Notes: generated by a model not told the origin, from the sequence alone. DNA of 64,000 nt from Selenomonas sp. (GCF_024693525.1 NZ_JAILKR010000116.1:1-64000), one strand, 5' to 3'; numbered from the stretch's first letter, positions 15,548 to 25,118 are shown. Made by a program: numbers and translations.

Positions 15548-16654
15548 TTAAAAGTCTTTTCCCATAAGGAATTTCACCAGTTTTTCCGCCTGGGCAATAT
15601 CCTCGATATCGTAACAATGTACCTGCGCTGGCACCCCATCAGGCAGACTGCCGCCAGCAAACAGGGCAGCCGTATCCTCCCGAAGGCAGGGGCTTCCCAA
15701 TCCACGCCAGAGAGACAGTTCTGGCATTGTTCCATGGTTGCGGCTCTCAATCAGCACCAAATCCACATTCTCCAGCCGCGACGCCATCGACACCAGTGAA
15801 GCCCTTTTTCCGGTCTGCTGTTGGATAAAGTACCCTGTTGGCGATACTACGGCCACCGCATCGGCACCGGCCTTGGAAAAACGCCAACTGTCCTTGCCCT
15901 CTACATCCATTTGATAGCCATGGCAATCTCCCTTGACGACACCAACGCGGATTCCCGCTGCCCGCAGGCGCGGAATCAGCTTCTCGATAAAGGTCGTCTT
16001 GCCAGTATTGGACACTGGCGCGGAAACGGTAACGAGGGGAATCTCACGCCAACTATTGGCCAGCCGGCCGCGCACCAACCGCATATCCGCCGGGGTGTTG
16101 GCATTGAAAAAACAATTGACCCGCGGAACAGCCACCAGCCGATGAGGCACCTTATCGATGACCTTCCCGAGTTTCCGCTCGCCAGCTGCCAGCGCAGTGG
16201 CGAAGTCCTGCGCCAAATCCCGATGGTAGATGGCCGCCAGCGGCTGGCGGCGGCCATTGGTCTCCGCCAACATGGCCATTAAGCCAGTTTGACCAGTCAA
16301 TTCTACCAATAAAGGCTCCAAGGCAGAAAAGACAAAAAAGGGCATATCACAGGAAAGGGCCAAGCCATACTGGGTTGGCATGGCCGAAAGACCACGGCGT
16401 AAACCCTCCATGGGACCAAGGCCTGACTGTTCATCCACCAGCAGCTCAAACTCATACTGCTTTGCCAACGCCAGCAGTTCCTCCGTCGCCTTCTCCACGC
16501 ACAGATACTTGTGGGCAAATGCCTGCCGCTGCGTCTTGCGCAGCTGCCACTCCAGCATCGACGCGCCATCGTATTCCAGCCAGCGCTTATCCTGTCCCAT
16601 CCGCGAACTTTTACCGCCTGCAATGAGCAGCAGGCTTAAATGCAACGTATCCAT
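15548..16654 (-). CDS. mobAB: Fused MobA-MobB: Moco guanylyltransferase and MobB GTP-binding protein
   Basis: 368 residues in two domains. Residues 1-190 are MobA (LLIAGGKSSRMGQDK, the GTP-binding loop), which attaches GMP to molybdopterin to make the bis-MGD cofactor used by FdnG and NarG. Residues about 195-368 are MobB, a P-loop protein (VSAPVSNTGKTTFIEKL is its Walker A) thought to help MobA. ATG 16654 is taken because it begins one base after the upstream stop (TGAtATG) and has AGGA ahead. Last gene of the Moco operon. MobA-MobB fusions are known in other bacteria. Confidence 0.9.
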   Translation of the reverse strand: MDTLHLSLLLIAGGKSSRMGQDKRWLEYDGASMLEWQLRKTQRQAFAHKYLCVEKATEELLALAKQYEFELLVDEQSGLGPMEGLRRGLSAMPTQYGLALSCDMPFFVFSALEPLLVELTGQTGLMAMLAETNGRRQPLAAIYHRDLAQDFATALAAGERKLGKVIDKVPHRLVAVPRVNCFFNANTPADMRLVRGRLANSWREIPLVTVSAPVSNTGKTTFIEKLIPRLRAAGIRVGVVKGDCHGYQMDVEGKDSWRFSKAGADAVAVVSPTGYFIQQQTGKRASLVSMASRLENVDLVLIESRNHGTMPELSLWRGLGSPCLREDTAALFAGGSLPDGVPAQVHCYDIEDIAQAEKLVKFLMGKDF

Positions 16655-16655
16655 A

Positions 16656-17588
16656 TCATTTCCTGCCACATTCCCCGGCGTCGCCGCGCAGGATTTCAAT
16701 GCCATGCTGAAGTTCTGGCAGAATAAAACCTAAACACTCTTCAACGGCCTTGGCACTGCCTGGCAGATTGACAATCAAGCTGCGGCGGCAAATTCCTGCC
16801 TGCGCGCGGCTCAGCATTGCCCGATGGGTAACCTGCATGGAAAGAGCCCGCATGGCTTCGGGGATTCCCGGTGCCAGCCGCTCACAGACAGCCAGCGTCG
16901 CCTCCGGCGTAATATCCCGGGGAGAAAAGCCAGTGCCCCCCGTCGTGACGATAAGGCCGATACCACGGGCAGCATATTCCTGCATCTTCCCTTCCAGAGC
17001 CGCCTGATCGTCAGGCAGAATGGTCATATCGGCCACGCGGTAGCCAGCTGCCTCTAGCATTTCCTTGACCTTCGGGCCGCTCTTATCCACGCGTTCGCCG
17101 CGGCTGCCTTTGTCGCTGGCGGTAATGATGGCTGCATCAAGGGGAAGTTTTTCCCCCGCCGGTACCAGCTCCAGTTCATCGCCAACCTTTACGCGGCCGC
17201 CATGCAGCACCCGGGCAAAGACGCCCTCCCGTGGCATGATGCAATCGCCCACCTGCTGGCGAATAGCACATCCCTTATGACATTCCTTGCCAATCTGGGT
17301 TATCTCAAACCAAGCTTCGCCGGCGCGGAGACGCGTTCCAACTGGCAGTTCCTTGAACCGGAAGCCTTCGGCCACAACATTTTCCCCAAAGGAGCCAAAC
17401 TTCACATCCACACCGAGCTTGCGGAAATCCTCGATTTCCTTGAGCCCCAGGAAACTGACCTGCCGATGCCATTTTCCCGCATGGGCATCGCCCTCAATTC
17501 CCCATTCTGTCTGAAACAGCACCGTCTCCACGGGTGCTTTCAAAGTTCCCTTCTTTTCACTTACGCAAAGCGCCTGAATCTTTCCCAT
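16656..17588 (-). CDS. MOSC-MogA fusion (molybdenum cofactor handling and Moco biosynthesis)
   Basis: 310 residues. The N-terminal part (1-145) is a MOSC domain: WGIEGDAHAGKWHRQVS, GSFGENVVAEG and GKECHKGCAIRQQ with the conserved cysteine. MOSC proteins bind Moco or deliver sulfur. The C-terminal part (about 150-300) is MogA/MoaB-like: ASDKGSRGERVDKSG, TTGGTGFSPRDITPEAT and LSRAQAGICRRSLIVNLPGS; this domain adenylylates molybdopterin before metal insertion by MoeA. ATG 17588 uses TAGGAGG, whose TAG is the stop of moaA. It lies inside the Moco operon. Confidence 0.88.
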   Translation of the reverse strand: MGKIQALCVSEKKGTLKAPVETVLFQTEWGIEGDAHAGKWHRQVSFLGLKEIEDFRKLGVDVKFGSFGENVVAEGFRFKELPVGTRLRAGEAWFEITQIGKECHKGCAIRQQVGDCIMPREGVFARVLHGGRVKVGDELELVPAGEKLPLDAAIITASDKGSRGERVDKSGPKVKEMLEAAGYRVADMTILPDDQAALEGKMQEYAARGIGLIVTTGGTGFSPRDITPEATLAVCERLAPGIPEAMRALSMQVTHRAMLSRAQAGICRRSLIVNLPGSAKAVEECLGFILPELQHGIEILRGDAGECGRK

Positions 17589-17590
17589 TG

Positions 17591-18580
17591 TCAGCCTCCT
17601 ACTTGAACCATCGCCCGGCTGTCGCGAGCCTCATTATGTTTATCCAGAAAAAAATGTTCCTTCGGTTTATGATAAATAGCCTGATAGATAGCCAGCTTCA
17701 AATTGTCGTCACGAATCCCACTGCGCAGCAGCTGGCGGATATCGAGTCCTGTCTTCGCATTAAGGCAGAGTTTCAAAAAGCCTTCGGCAGTAAGCCGCAC
17801 ACGATTGCACGAAGAACAGAATTTATGCTCCATCGCATCGATGAATCCCACCTGCCCTTTAAAGCCGGGGAGCCGGTAGTATACCGCCGGACCATTTACG
17901 CCGCCAGCCTTTATGCCAGCAGCCTTTAGCGGCCCATAGGCGCTCTCGATTGCCCGGCGAACCCGGCCCATCGCTACCCCCTTGTACCCGACTTCATAGG
18001 CACAGCCAATAGGCATGAGTTCGATAAACCGCACCTTGACGGCATGGTCACGAGCCAGCCCCACCAGGTCGGGAATCTCCCCCTCATTAACGCCCTCAAT
18101 CGGCACACAGTTAAACTTGATATTTTCCATACCCAGCCCCCGGAGTTTTTCGATGCCCGTTTCCACCCGCTGATAGAGCGGACGGCGCGTAATCTTTGCA
18201 AACACCTCGGGGCGCAAAGTATCCAGACTGATATTTACCCCACTGAGTCCTGCCGCCACCAAAGGCTCCGCCAGCTCATCGAGCAATACCCCATTCGTCG
18301 TCAGCACGACCTGCTCGATTCCCGGCACAGCGTTGATTGCCCCCACGAGATCCACGATTCCCCGGCGAACCAAGGGCTCACCGCCCGTCAACCGCACCTT
18401 GCGCACGCCCAGCGACGCCAAGGCTTGCACCACGCGCAGGATTTCATCAAAAGTCAAGATATCCTCATGCTTTAGCTTTTCAATACCGCCCTCTGGCATA
18501 CAGTAGCGGCAGCGCAGGTTGCAGCGGTCTGTAAGCGAAATGCGTACGTATTCGATTTTACGCTGATATTCATCAATCAT
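17591..18580 (-). CDS. moaA: GTP 3',8-cyclase MoaA
   Basis: 329-residue radical SAM enzyme starting Moco synthesis from GTP. The N-terminal SAM cluster is CNLRCRYC (residues about 18-25), and TGGEPLVRRG follows. The C-terminal second [4Fe-4S] site is FCSSCNRVRLTAEGFLKLCL, with spacing typical of MoaA. The protein ends in Gly-Gly (QVGG), the tail that must reach into the active site. ATG 18580 (MIDEYQRKIEYVRISLTDRC) matches the usual MoaA N-terminus; a TTG further upstream also reads through but lacks family support. In the Moco operon, between moeA and the MOSC-mogA fusion. Confidence 0.93.
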   Translation of the reverse strand: MIDEYQRKIEYVRISLTDRCNLRCRYCMPEGGIEKLKHEDILTFDEILRVVQALASLGVRKVRLTGGEPLVRRGIVDLVGAINAVPGIEQVVLTTNGVLLDELAEPLVAAGLSGVNISLDTLRPEVFAKITRRPLYQRVETGIEKLRGLGMENIKFNCVPIEGVNEGEIPDLVGLARDHAVKVRFIELMPIGCAYEVGYKGVAMGRVRRAIESAYGPLKAAGIKAGGVNGPAVYYRLPGFKGQVGFIDAMEHKFCSSCNRVRLTAEGFLKLCLNAKTGLDIRQLLRSGIRDDNLKLAIYQAIYHKPKEHFFLDKHNEARDSRAMVQVGG

Positions 18581-18625
18581 ACTCTCATCCCAATTCCCAA
18601 ACAAAGCCTTTGAAAGTACTTAGCC

Positions 18626-19825
18626 TTACAGCAATACAACATCCACTTCAGTTCCCGGGGCCAGCGGACCAGTTTCCGCCGGAATCGCTACGAAGGCATT
18701 ACAGCCAACCACGGAAAACAGGCTGCCTGAAGCATGCTGCTCCGGCAAGCGGACCTTGCCGTTTTCATAATAGGCACGAATAAAGCGGCGCCCCTTGCTG
18801 GCCTTCGGGAAGGCATCCGTCAAGATAGCCTGGGCATGCCCCAGGGCAATCTTCTCATTGCCGCTAAGTGCCACCAGCACAGGCCGCGCCAACAGCTCAA
18901 AGGTAGCATAAGCCGCAAAGGGATTACCCGAAAGGGCAATGCCAAGGGTGTTGCCAAAGGTATAGGCAATCGCCGGCCCTCCGGGCTTCATGCAGACACG
19001 CCAGAAGAGACGCTGGCCAATTTTACTGACCACCCCATGCATGATATCCTTCTTGCCCACCGACACTCCGCCAGTCGTCAGGAACACATCCACCTTATCC
19101 TGCCACCCGGCCAGCACGGCCGCAGCGGCATCGATATCATCGGGCAGGATTCCCAGTACCTCCGGCTCAAATCCCAACTCCCGCAAGCGGCTGCTTATCA
19201 TATAAAGATTGCTGTTATAGATTTTTCCCGGTGCCAGCGGCTGCCCTGGCGGCAAGAGCTCATCTCCCGTACTTGCTATCGCAATACGAACCCTGCGGAT
19301 GACCTTGACTTTAGAAAATCCCATGCTGGCCAAAGCCCCAAGATGAGCTGCCGTCAATCTAGTGCCCGCCTTGGCCAGCAGGGTTCCCTTTTTAATATCC
19401 TCCCCAGCAAAGCAATAATTTTCATGCCGATGCATGACAAAGGGAACCAGCAGCATGCCGCCATCGGCGGTGACATCTTCCTGCCGCACCACACAGTCAC
19501 ACCCCGCGGGGATTGCGCCTCCCGTCATGATGCGCACCGCTTTTCCTGCTGGCACGGACTGGTCAAAATACTGGCCAGCACATTCCTCACCGATAATCTG
19601 AAACTTAGCTGGCTGCGCTGCCGTTGCCCCAGCTGTACCACTGGCCGCAAAGGTATAGCCATCAAGGGGGGACCGGTCAAAGGGCGGATTGTCAAACGGA
19701 GCCGTATAATCCTCAGCCAGCGTTCGCCCTAAAGCCTCCATCAGAGGAACTTCCTCGGCCTCACGAACTTGCGATACCTGTGCCAGCAATATATCTACTG
19801 CTTTTTCCAAAGAAATATCCTGCAT
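18626..19825 (-). CDS. moeA: Molybdopterin molybdenumtransferase MoeA
   Basis: 399 residues, the usual MoeA length. MoeA inserts molybdate into adenylylated molybdopterin. Visible motifs: FDNPPFDRSPLDGYTFAA (residues about 39-56), RIMTGGAIPAGCDCVV, ASTGDELLPPGQPL, TTGGVSVGKKD, and KPGGPAIAYTFGNTLGIALSGNP. ATG 19825 follows GAGGAGG. It is 12 bases from the stop of the upstream molybdopterin-binding gene and belongs to the same operon. No residue anomalies seen. Confidence 0.93.
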   Translation of the reverse strand: MQDISLEKAVDILLAQVSQVREAEEVPLMEALGRTLAEDYTAPFDNPPFDRSPLDGYTFAASGTAGATAAQPAKFQIIGEECAGQYFDQSVPAGKAVRIMTGGAIPAGCDCVVRQEDVTADGGMLLVPFVMHRHENYCFAGEDIKKGTLLAKAGTRLTAAHLGALASMGFSKVKVIRRVRIAIASTGDELLPPGQPLAPGKIYNSNLYMISSRLRELGFEPEVLGILPDDIDAAAAVLAGWQDKVDVFLTTGGVSVGKKDIMHGVVSKIGQRLFWRVCMKPGGPAIAYTFGNTLGIALSGNPFAAYATFELLARPVLVALSGNEKIALGHAQAILTDAFPKASKGRRFIRAYYENGKVRLPEQHASGSLFSVVGCNAFVAIPAETGPLAPGTEVDVVLL

Positions 19826-19837
19826 CGTAAGCCCTCC

Positions 19838-20869
19838 TCAGTGCTGGAACCCGCAAACCGGGAAATGACAAGTCTTGCAATTCATGCAAAGGCCACCGAT
19901 ACCAAAATGACGGATCTCACGGCGTGTCAACCGCTCTCCGGTCATGACCCGCGGCAATATAAGGTCAAACACCGTGCGGACCGCATACATGACGCATCCC
20001 GGCAGCCCCATAACGGGAATGGTTCGGCCTTCATACTCCAAATAACTCAGCAGAAACATAGCGCCCGGCAGTACCGGCGCACCATAGGTGATGATATCGG
20101 CACCGGCATCGCGAATGGCCGCTGGCGTGCGATCATCGGGGTCAACGCTCATCCCTCCCGTGCAGATAATCATATCCATGCCCAGCGCTGCCAGCTCACG
20201 GATGGCATCCCGGGTATGCTCTGTCACATCATCCGTGATGCGGTGCTCGTCAATCTTTAAGCCAAAGGGTTTAAGCTTTCCCGCGATGACCGGCGTAAAA
20301 GTATCCTCGATGCGGCCCAGGAAAACCTCGGTGCCCGTCGTTACCACCCCCACCTTGATATCCTTTTGATAGGGGCGCAGCCGCAACAGGGGTTTATCCC
20401 CGGCAACTTTTTTCACCTGCTCCATCTTGTCCTTTTTTATGACCAGCGGAATCACGCGCATACCAGCGAGCTTCTGGCCAGCCTTTACCGGCATATTCTG
20501 AGGCAAAGTGGCAATCGTCACATCGTCGAGCTCGTTGACATCATCAAATCTTGACTCGTCAACCTGGAAGACGCCGTCAACAGTTGCCGTAAGCTCGATC
20601 TTACCCTCTTTTGGCTCCGAGGCCGTCATGTAGTCATTCTGGCAAAGCTGACGCAGAATTTCTGCCGCGTCATTTTCATGCAGGATCGTGTCATCGTTTT
20701 CCCAGACATAGATGTGGTCTTTTCCCACCGACAACAGCACCGGGATATCTTCCTCCGTAATCACATGTCCCTTGCGGAATACGGCATCCTTCGTCACGCC
20801 CTTGATAATCTGCGTGATGTCATGGCAGAGAATCTGTCCGACGGCATCTACGGTTTTCATTTCCTTCAT
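19838..20869 (-). CDS. MoeA-like molybdopterin-binding protein with Cys-rich C-terminus
   Basis: 343 residues, first gene of the Moco operon. It has a MoCF (MogA/MoeA-like) fold: VTTGTEVFLGRIEDTF near residue 175 and CTGGMSVDPDDRTPAAI near 235, then GLPGCVMY. It lacks the full set of MoeA domains, so it is a shorter relative found in anaerobes whose exact step is not established. The last 20 residues contain four cysteines (GGLCMNCKTCHFPVCGFQH), a likely metal or Fe-S site not found in MoeA. ATG 20869 has GGAGAG 10 bases upstream. Expression is probably set by the Moco-type riboswitch and terminator just upstream. Confidence 0.8.
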   Translation of the reverse strand: MKEMKTVDAVGQILCHDITQIIKGVTKDAVFRKGHVITEEDIPVLLSVGKDHIYVWENDDTILHENDAAEILRQLCQNDYMTASEPKEGKIELTATVDGVFQVDESRFDDVNELDDVTIATLPQNMPVKAGQKLAGMRVIPLVIKKDKMEQVKKVAGDKPLLRLRPYQKDIKVGVVTTGTEVFLGRIEDTFTPVIAGKLKPFGLKIDEHRITDDVTEHTRDAIRELAALGMDMIICTGGMSVDPDDRTPAAIRDAGADIITYGAPVLPGAMFLLSYLEYEGRTIPVMGLPGCVMYAVRTVFDLILPRVMTGERLTRREIRHFGIGGLCMNCKTCHFPVCGFQH

Positions 20870-20913
20870 ACGACTTACTCTCCTATCTTGCTCTCCGATT
20901 TCCCCACAAATAC

Positions 20914-21083
20914 AAAAAGACTACCTTCCCTTTGACAGAAAGATAGTCTTCACCTATTGCTATAGCTCAAGTAAAGACCCCTTTTCAAAATGGAAGGTCC
21001 CAGCGTTTCCCCTGGGGCCCCGGCTAAATATCATAGTCCTCCTCATAACCTTAGACATTTTCGCTCGGAGTCGGTTATTTCTG
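20914..21083 (-). promoter_or_regulatory. Moco-type riboswitch with terminator expression platform
   Basis: Leader of the Moco operon, read on the minus strand. It starts near 21083, then ATAACC..GACTCCGAGCG (21078-21062) pairs through GGTTAT (21050-21045). AGCCGGGGCCCCAGGGGAAAC (21025-21005) follows, with hairpin CCCAGGGGAAACGCTGGG and then ACCTTCC. CUCCGAGC, GCCGGGG and a GGGAAAC loop are the features I associate with the Moco RNA motif. Downstream, AAGACTATC...GGTAGTCTT (20950-20917) followed by TTTTTG makes an intrinsic terminator before the first gene. Identification is from memory of the motif plus the perfect gene context. Confidence 0.72.
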
Positions 21084-21089
21084 CCTCCT

Positions 21090-21132
21090 ATTATACACGA
21101 AAAACAGAACTTGTGCTTATGATTTTTGTTAC
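21090..21132 (-). promoter_or_regulatory. Promoter of the Moco operon with weak Fnr-type box
   Basis: Perfect -10 TATAAT (21095-21090). GTAAC-AAAA-ATCAT on the minus strand (21132-21119, centre 21125.5) lies 30.5 bases before it, the same offset as the sRNA promoter. Only the GTAAC half is strong. Confidence 0.5.
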
Positions 21133-21158
21133 TTTTTTATGTTTATCCGTTATTATCA

Positions 21159-22322
21159 TTATTTTCGTTTATCTTTGCAAAGCAGCTGCGCCTTCGTGAT
21201 ACCGCCTTCCCCAAACTTAGCCCGTATCTTATCAATGGCCGCATAAAGATTGTCCTTCTTGCCCTCGTCCTGAAACAGATTCAGTTCCCTGCCGTCATCA
21301 AAACCGGCGGTACTGACCCCCAGCAGGCGGATTCCACGAAAGAGCTTCAGTTCATGGAGAAGGTCCAGCACCGTATGATAGATTTCCTCATCATAGCAGG
21401 TTGCCTCGGAAAGGGTACGGCTTCGGGTATAGGTCTTAAACCCCGATGACAGGCGCAATTTAAGCTGAATCGTCCGAGCCTTCTCCCCCGCCTTGCGGAG
21501 ACGCCAGCCCACCTTGCAGGAAAGATCCAGCAAAACCCGTTCCGCATCTTCCCGGCACTGAAGGTCTTCGGTAAAGGTCATTTCCTTGCCAATGGACTTG
21601 GCCCGCTCCCTTGGGGCTACGATGCGATGGTCGATTCCTGCCGCCAGCTGATGAAGATGCCGCGCCATATTCTCCCCCACCTGCTGTTGCAAGCGATGGT
21701 AATCCGCCCGGTAAAGCTGGCCAATGGTCTGTATACCGAGTTTTTCCAGCTGTTCATTCATCCGCCGGCCAACGCCCCAAATGCGCCGCACCGGCAACGG
21801 GTCAAGGACCTGCCGGATTTTATCTTCGGTAATAATCACCAGCCCATCAGGCTTTTCCAGATCTGATGCCAGCTTGGCCAGGAACTTGTTCGGCGCAATG
21901 CCAACGGAAGCCACGATTCCGGTTTTCTCCCGAATCTCCCCTTTCAACTTTCGCGCATAGCCAAGGGGCGTTCCCATGATTTTTTCCATGCCCGTAAGGT
22001 CTAAAAAGGCCTCATCAATAGATAACGGTTCAATAACAGGCGAATAGCAGTCGAAGACAGCAAAAATCTGTTGGGAAACTTCGGCATAACGAGAGTAATT
22101 GCCTTCAATAAAGATGCCCTGGGGGCAAAGCTGCTGCGCCCGGCCCATGGGCATGGCCGAATGAACCCCAAACTTCCGCGCCTCATAGGAACAAGTAGAT
22201 ACTACCCCGCGCCCAGCCAGACCGCCGATAATCAAGGGCTTGCCACGATATTCTTCGTGGTCTAACTGTTCCACCGAAGCAAAAAAGGCATCCATATCGA
22301 CATGCATAACCAACTGCTTCAT
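21159..22322 (-). CDS. dinB: DNA polymerase IV (Y-family, DinB)
   Basis: 387 residues. Translesion DNA polymerase: HVDMDAFFASVEQ (residues about 7-19) carries the first metal ligands, and LSIDEAFLDLTG near residue 103 has the catalytic Asp-Glu pair. PMGRAQQLCP, the thumb helix-hairpin-helix (VRRIWGVGRRMNEQLEKLGI) and the little-finger domain complete the family. ATG 22322 follows GGAAGG. It stands alone, upstream of the Moco operon leader. No LexA-like operator was identified. The last 20 residues are lysine/arginine-rich, without a clear canonical clamp motif. Confidence 0.93.
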   Translation of the reverse strand: MKQLVMHVDMDAFFASVEQLDHEEYRGKPLIIGGLAGRGVVSTCSYEARKFGVHSAMPMGRAQQLCPQGIFIEGNYSRYAEVSQQIFAVFDCYSPVIEPLSIDEAFLDLTGMEKIMGTPLGYARKLKGEIREKTGIVASVGIAPNKFLAKLASDLEKPDGLVIITEDKIRQVLDPLPVRRIWGVGRRMNEQLEKLGIQTIGQLYRADYHRLQQQVGENMARHLHQLAAGIDHRIVAPRERAKSIGKEMTFTEDLQCREDAERVLLDLSCKVGWRLRKAGEKARTIQLKLRLSSGFKTYTRSRTLSEATCYDEEIYHTVLDLLHELKLFRGIRLLGVSTAGFDDGRELNLFQDEGKKDNLYAAIDKIRAKFGEGGITKAQLLCKDKRK

Positions 22323-22356
22323 GCTGCATCCTTCCTTTCGCCGTTTTTTTCATTAT

Positions 22357-22399
22357 ATAAAAAGACTACCGAAAAGGCAAACACCTTTTCGGTAGTCTT
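22357..22399 (-). terminator. Intrinsic terminator after a chemoreceptor gene
   Basis: 16-base perfect stem AAGACTACCGAAAAGG (22362-22377) / CCTTTTCGGTAGTCTT (22384-22399). On the minus strand it runs into TTTTTAT. It ends the chemoreceptor transcript just before dinB. Confidence 0.92.
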
Positions 22400-22415
22400 A
22401 CAACCAATCTATCGA

Positions 22416-24158
22416 TTAGATACGGAATTTTTTAAGCTCTGCCTGCAACGCCTGGGATACCGTGGTCAGATTATGCGCCGAGGAAGCAATCTCCTCCACC
22501 GACGCGGACTGCTCTTCCGTAGCCGCCGAAACCGTCTGGGTCTCGCTGGATACAGAATTGCTAGCCTCACTGAGACGGTCTGCCGTATCGACAATCCCGT
22601 CAGCCCCAACTGCCACCGTATTGATGCTGTCGCTCATCGTTTTAATCTCTTCGTTCATCTTGGCCATAAGGGCGACAATCTCACTGAAGGTCTGGCCAGC
22701 CTGGTCCATAATGGCCACACCGGATTTCGTCTCTTCGTTGCCTGTCTGCATCGAAACCACAGCAGCTTCGGTGTCGGCCTGAATCCCATGAATCAGCGAA
22801 GCGATCTCCGTAACGGCCTCGCTGGAACTTTCGGCCAGCTTGCGGACTTCATCGGCAACCACCGAAAAACCACGGCCAGCTTCACCAGCCCGGGCAGCCT
22901 CGATAGCAGCATTGAGGGCCAGCAGGTTCGTCTGCTCAGCAATGACCGAAATGGTCTCCACAATCTGTCCAATCTGCTGGGAACGCTCTCCCAAGGAAGT
23001 CACAACCTTTGACGATTCCTCCACCGATGCCCCGATATTGCGCATCTGCGACACGGCCTGGTTGATGGCATCTGAACCATCATCGGCCTTCTTCTGAGCC
23101 TCGTCGGCATGTGCCAGCACCGTCGTTGTTCCTTCATTTACCTGGTCAAGCTGTTTGCGAATTTCTTCTACCGTTGCCGTAGTGGTAGCCGCCATGCCGT
23201 TCTGCTCAGCTGCGGACTGGGCCACCCGGGTTATGGAATCGGCAATCTGCGTTGCCGCCTGGGCCGACTGCTCAGACCCCTGGCGAAGCATCTCCGCTGC
23301 GTTATTCGATTCCTCGGCGCTCTGCTGAATCTTGCGCATCATGGTCGACAGACGGTCCATTACCTTATTGTAGTGACCAGCCAGCTGTCCGAGCTCATCC
23401 CCAGAAAGAATCGGGGCCCGGTCGCGCAAATTGCCATCTCCCATCTTCGCGGAAATATCTTCAAGCACGCGAACACCGCGGGTAATGCTGCTCCCTAAAT
23501 ACAGCGCCGATATCACAATCATGACAAAGGCCAGCACCAGCAGGACAACACTTATCACTGCCCCACGATGGTATACAGCCTCGGCTTCCTCATTGGCTTC
23601 ATTGGCACTGTCGATATTCATCTTGGTGAAGTCTTCCAATGCCCCGGCGATTACATCATACTGCTTGAAGCCGTCCACCGTGATGCCCTTCATCATGGAT
23701 TCCTTGCTGCCCGCTTCCATATCGGCACGGATTTTCTTATTGATTTCGAAATTCTTGTCCAGTTCTTTTTTGAGCTGGTCGAATTTCTCTTTATTGACCT
23801 TGGCCTTCTCCGGATTGATTTTCATCTCCCGTTCCAAAGCCGCCTCGTATTTTTCAATCCCCTTCGTGATGTTGTCCTGATGCATCATGGTGTCTTTCAG
23901 GCATTTGTCCAGTACCGCTTTATCCGTTACATGGGTGTACTTATACGCATCAAAGCGCATATTGGCTGAATCCTCATACATGCGATGGGACACATCGGTC
24001 ATAATCAGCCAGTTTTCCGTAATCTCCGTTGCCTTGTCGTTCAACGCGTTTAGGTTGTATATCCCCACACCACCTAACACACACGCGACCAGCATAACCA
24101 CCATAAAGGTAAGCCGTATCTTGGTACTGATTGTGAAATCATTCCATCTTGAAAACAT
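22416..24158 (-). CDS. Methyl-accepting chemotaxis protein with four-helix-bundle sensor
   Basis: 580 residues. TM1 is about 16-34, the external sensor about 35-190, TM2 ([21 protein letters not shown]) about 190-213, then HAMP, and a signalling domain with the hairpin tip [21 protein letters not shown] near residue 405. The sensor is helical and charged, consistent with the 4HB_MCP class; no ligand can be named. The C-terminus lacks a CheR-tethering pentapeptide. ATG 24158 has AGGAGGAGT upstream. Monocistronic, with its own terminator. The sensor differs from the other four receptors here. Confidence 0.9.
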   Translation of the reverse strand: MFSRWNDFTISTKIRLTFMVVMLVACVLGGVGIYNLNALNDKATEITENWLIMTDVSHRMYEDSANMRFDAYKYTHVTDKAVLDKCLKDTMMHQDNITKGIEKYEAALEREMKINPEKAKVNKEKFDQLKKELDKNFEINKKIRADMEAGSKESMMKGITVDGFKQYDVIAGALEDFTKMNIDSANEANEEAEAVYHRGAVISVVLLVLAFVMIVISALYLGSSITRGVRVLEDISAKMGDGNLRDRAPILSGDELGQLAGHYNKVMDRLSTMMRKIQQSAEESNNAAEMLRQGSEQSAQAATQIADSITRVAQSAAEQNGMAATTTATVEEIRKQLDQVNEGTTTVLAHADEAQKKADDGSDAINQAVSQMRNIGASVEESSKVVTSLGERSQQIGQIVETISVIAEQTNLLALNAAIEAARAGEAGRGFSVVADEVRKLAESSSEAVTEIASLIHGIQADTEAAVVSMQTGNEETKSGVAIMDQAGQTFSEIVALMAKMNEEIKTMSDSINTVAVGADGIVDTADRLSEASNSVSSETQTVSAATEEQSASVEEIASSAHNLTTVSQALQAELKKFRI

Positions 24159-24397
24159 TCATACTCCTCCTAAATCTCCCACATTTTTCTCAATTTCAGT
24201 CACAAACAATCACAGACCGTCATTTATTATATCATATATAAGGCTTCTGACAACAAGAAATTGTTTGCGTTCGCAAGTATTTTGGTTCCTTTTCACCTGT
24301 AGCGGACAAAATTTATACTTTCGATAATTTTATTGACTTTTATGTGGTTATAATGTTACGCTAATATATGGACTTTTAAAGGAATTGGGACTATTAC

Positions 24398-25105
24398 ATG
24401 GAACTAGATATGGACACAAACAACGAAAATGAATTGATTCAGGAGTTTCAACGAACCGGTGATCCCAAGCTTGGATCCCAATTGGCAAGCCGTTATGATT
24501 ATCTGGTCACCACGGCCTGCCGAACCCTCTATATGACCTGGGCAGACCACGAAGATATCCTGCAGGAAGGACGCATTGGCCTCTTCAAAGCTCTCCGCGA
24601 CTTCGAACCGGAACGTGGCGTTTCCTTCCGGTCCTTTGCCACCCGTTGCATCCGTTGCGAATGTATCTCCGCCATCAATAAAGCCAATCGCTATAAACAC
24701 GCCATTCTCAACCAGGCACTTTCTCTCAACGTCTCCGTATTCGAAGACAACGAGAAAACCTGCTGGCTCGATACCATCGCCGACCAGGAAACGAAATCCC
24801 CGGCCCATGATTTGATTATCCAGGATGATTTTGAAAGCTGCGAAGAAGTGCTCAAACAAATTCTGTCCCCCTATGCCTATCAGGTATTTATTTCCCGCTT
24901 GCAGGGGAACAGCTACGAGCATATCAGCCAACAGCTCCAACACGACAGCAAATCCATCGACAATGCGCTGCAGCGCTGCCGCCGTCAGATTGCCCACTAT
25001 ATGGATAATCACGATGATATCGATATCGATACCCTTCGCCACTTCTGCCAGTACATTGCCAACTACTTTACGGAATCCGACGATTTAACCGCCACCGTAT
25101 CGTAA
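24398..25105 (+). CDS. sigH: RNA polymerase sigma factor, SigH/Spo0H-like
   Basis: 235 residues. Sigma region 2 is clear: ADHEDILQEGRIGLFKALRDF (core binding) followed by GVSFRSFATRCIRCECISAINKANRYKH (-10 recognition and melting). The region-4 helix-turn-helix is SYEHISQQLQHDSKSIDNALQRCRRQI. The order and the ALSLNVSVFED linker resemble SigH of Bacillus, which drives transition-phase genes; its role here is unknown. ATG 24398 is used; AAAGGA is about 13 bases upstream and a second in-frame ATG is at 24410. A strong terminator follows. Divergent from the chemoreceptor gene. Confidence 0.8.
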   Translation: MELDMDTNNENELIQEFQRTGDPKLGSQLASRYDYLVTTACRTLYMTWADHEDILQEGRIGLFKALRDFEPERGVSFRSFATRCIRCECISAINKANRYKHAILNQALSLNVSVFEDNEKTCWLDTIADQETKSPAHDLIIQDDFESCEEVLKQILSPYAYQVFISRLQGNSYEHISQQLQHDSKSIDNALQRCRRQIAHYMDNHDDIDIDTLRHFCQYIANYFTESDDLTATVS

Positions 25106-25118
25106 TATGACCGAAAAA

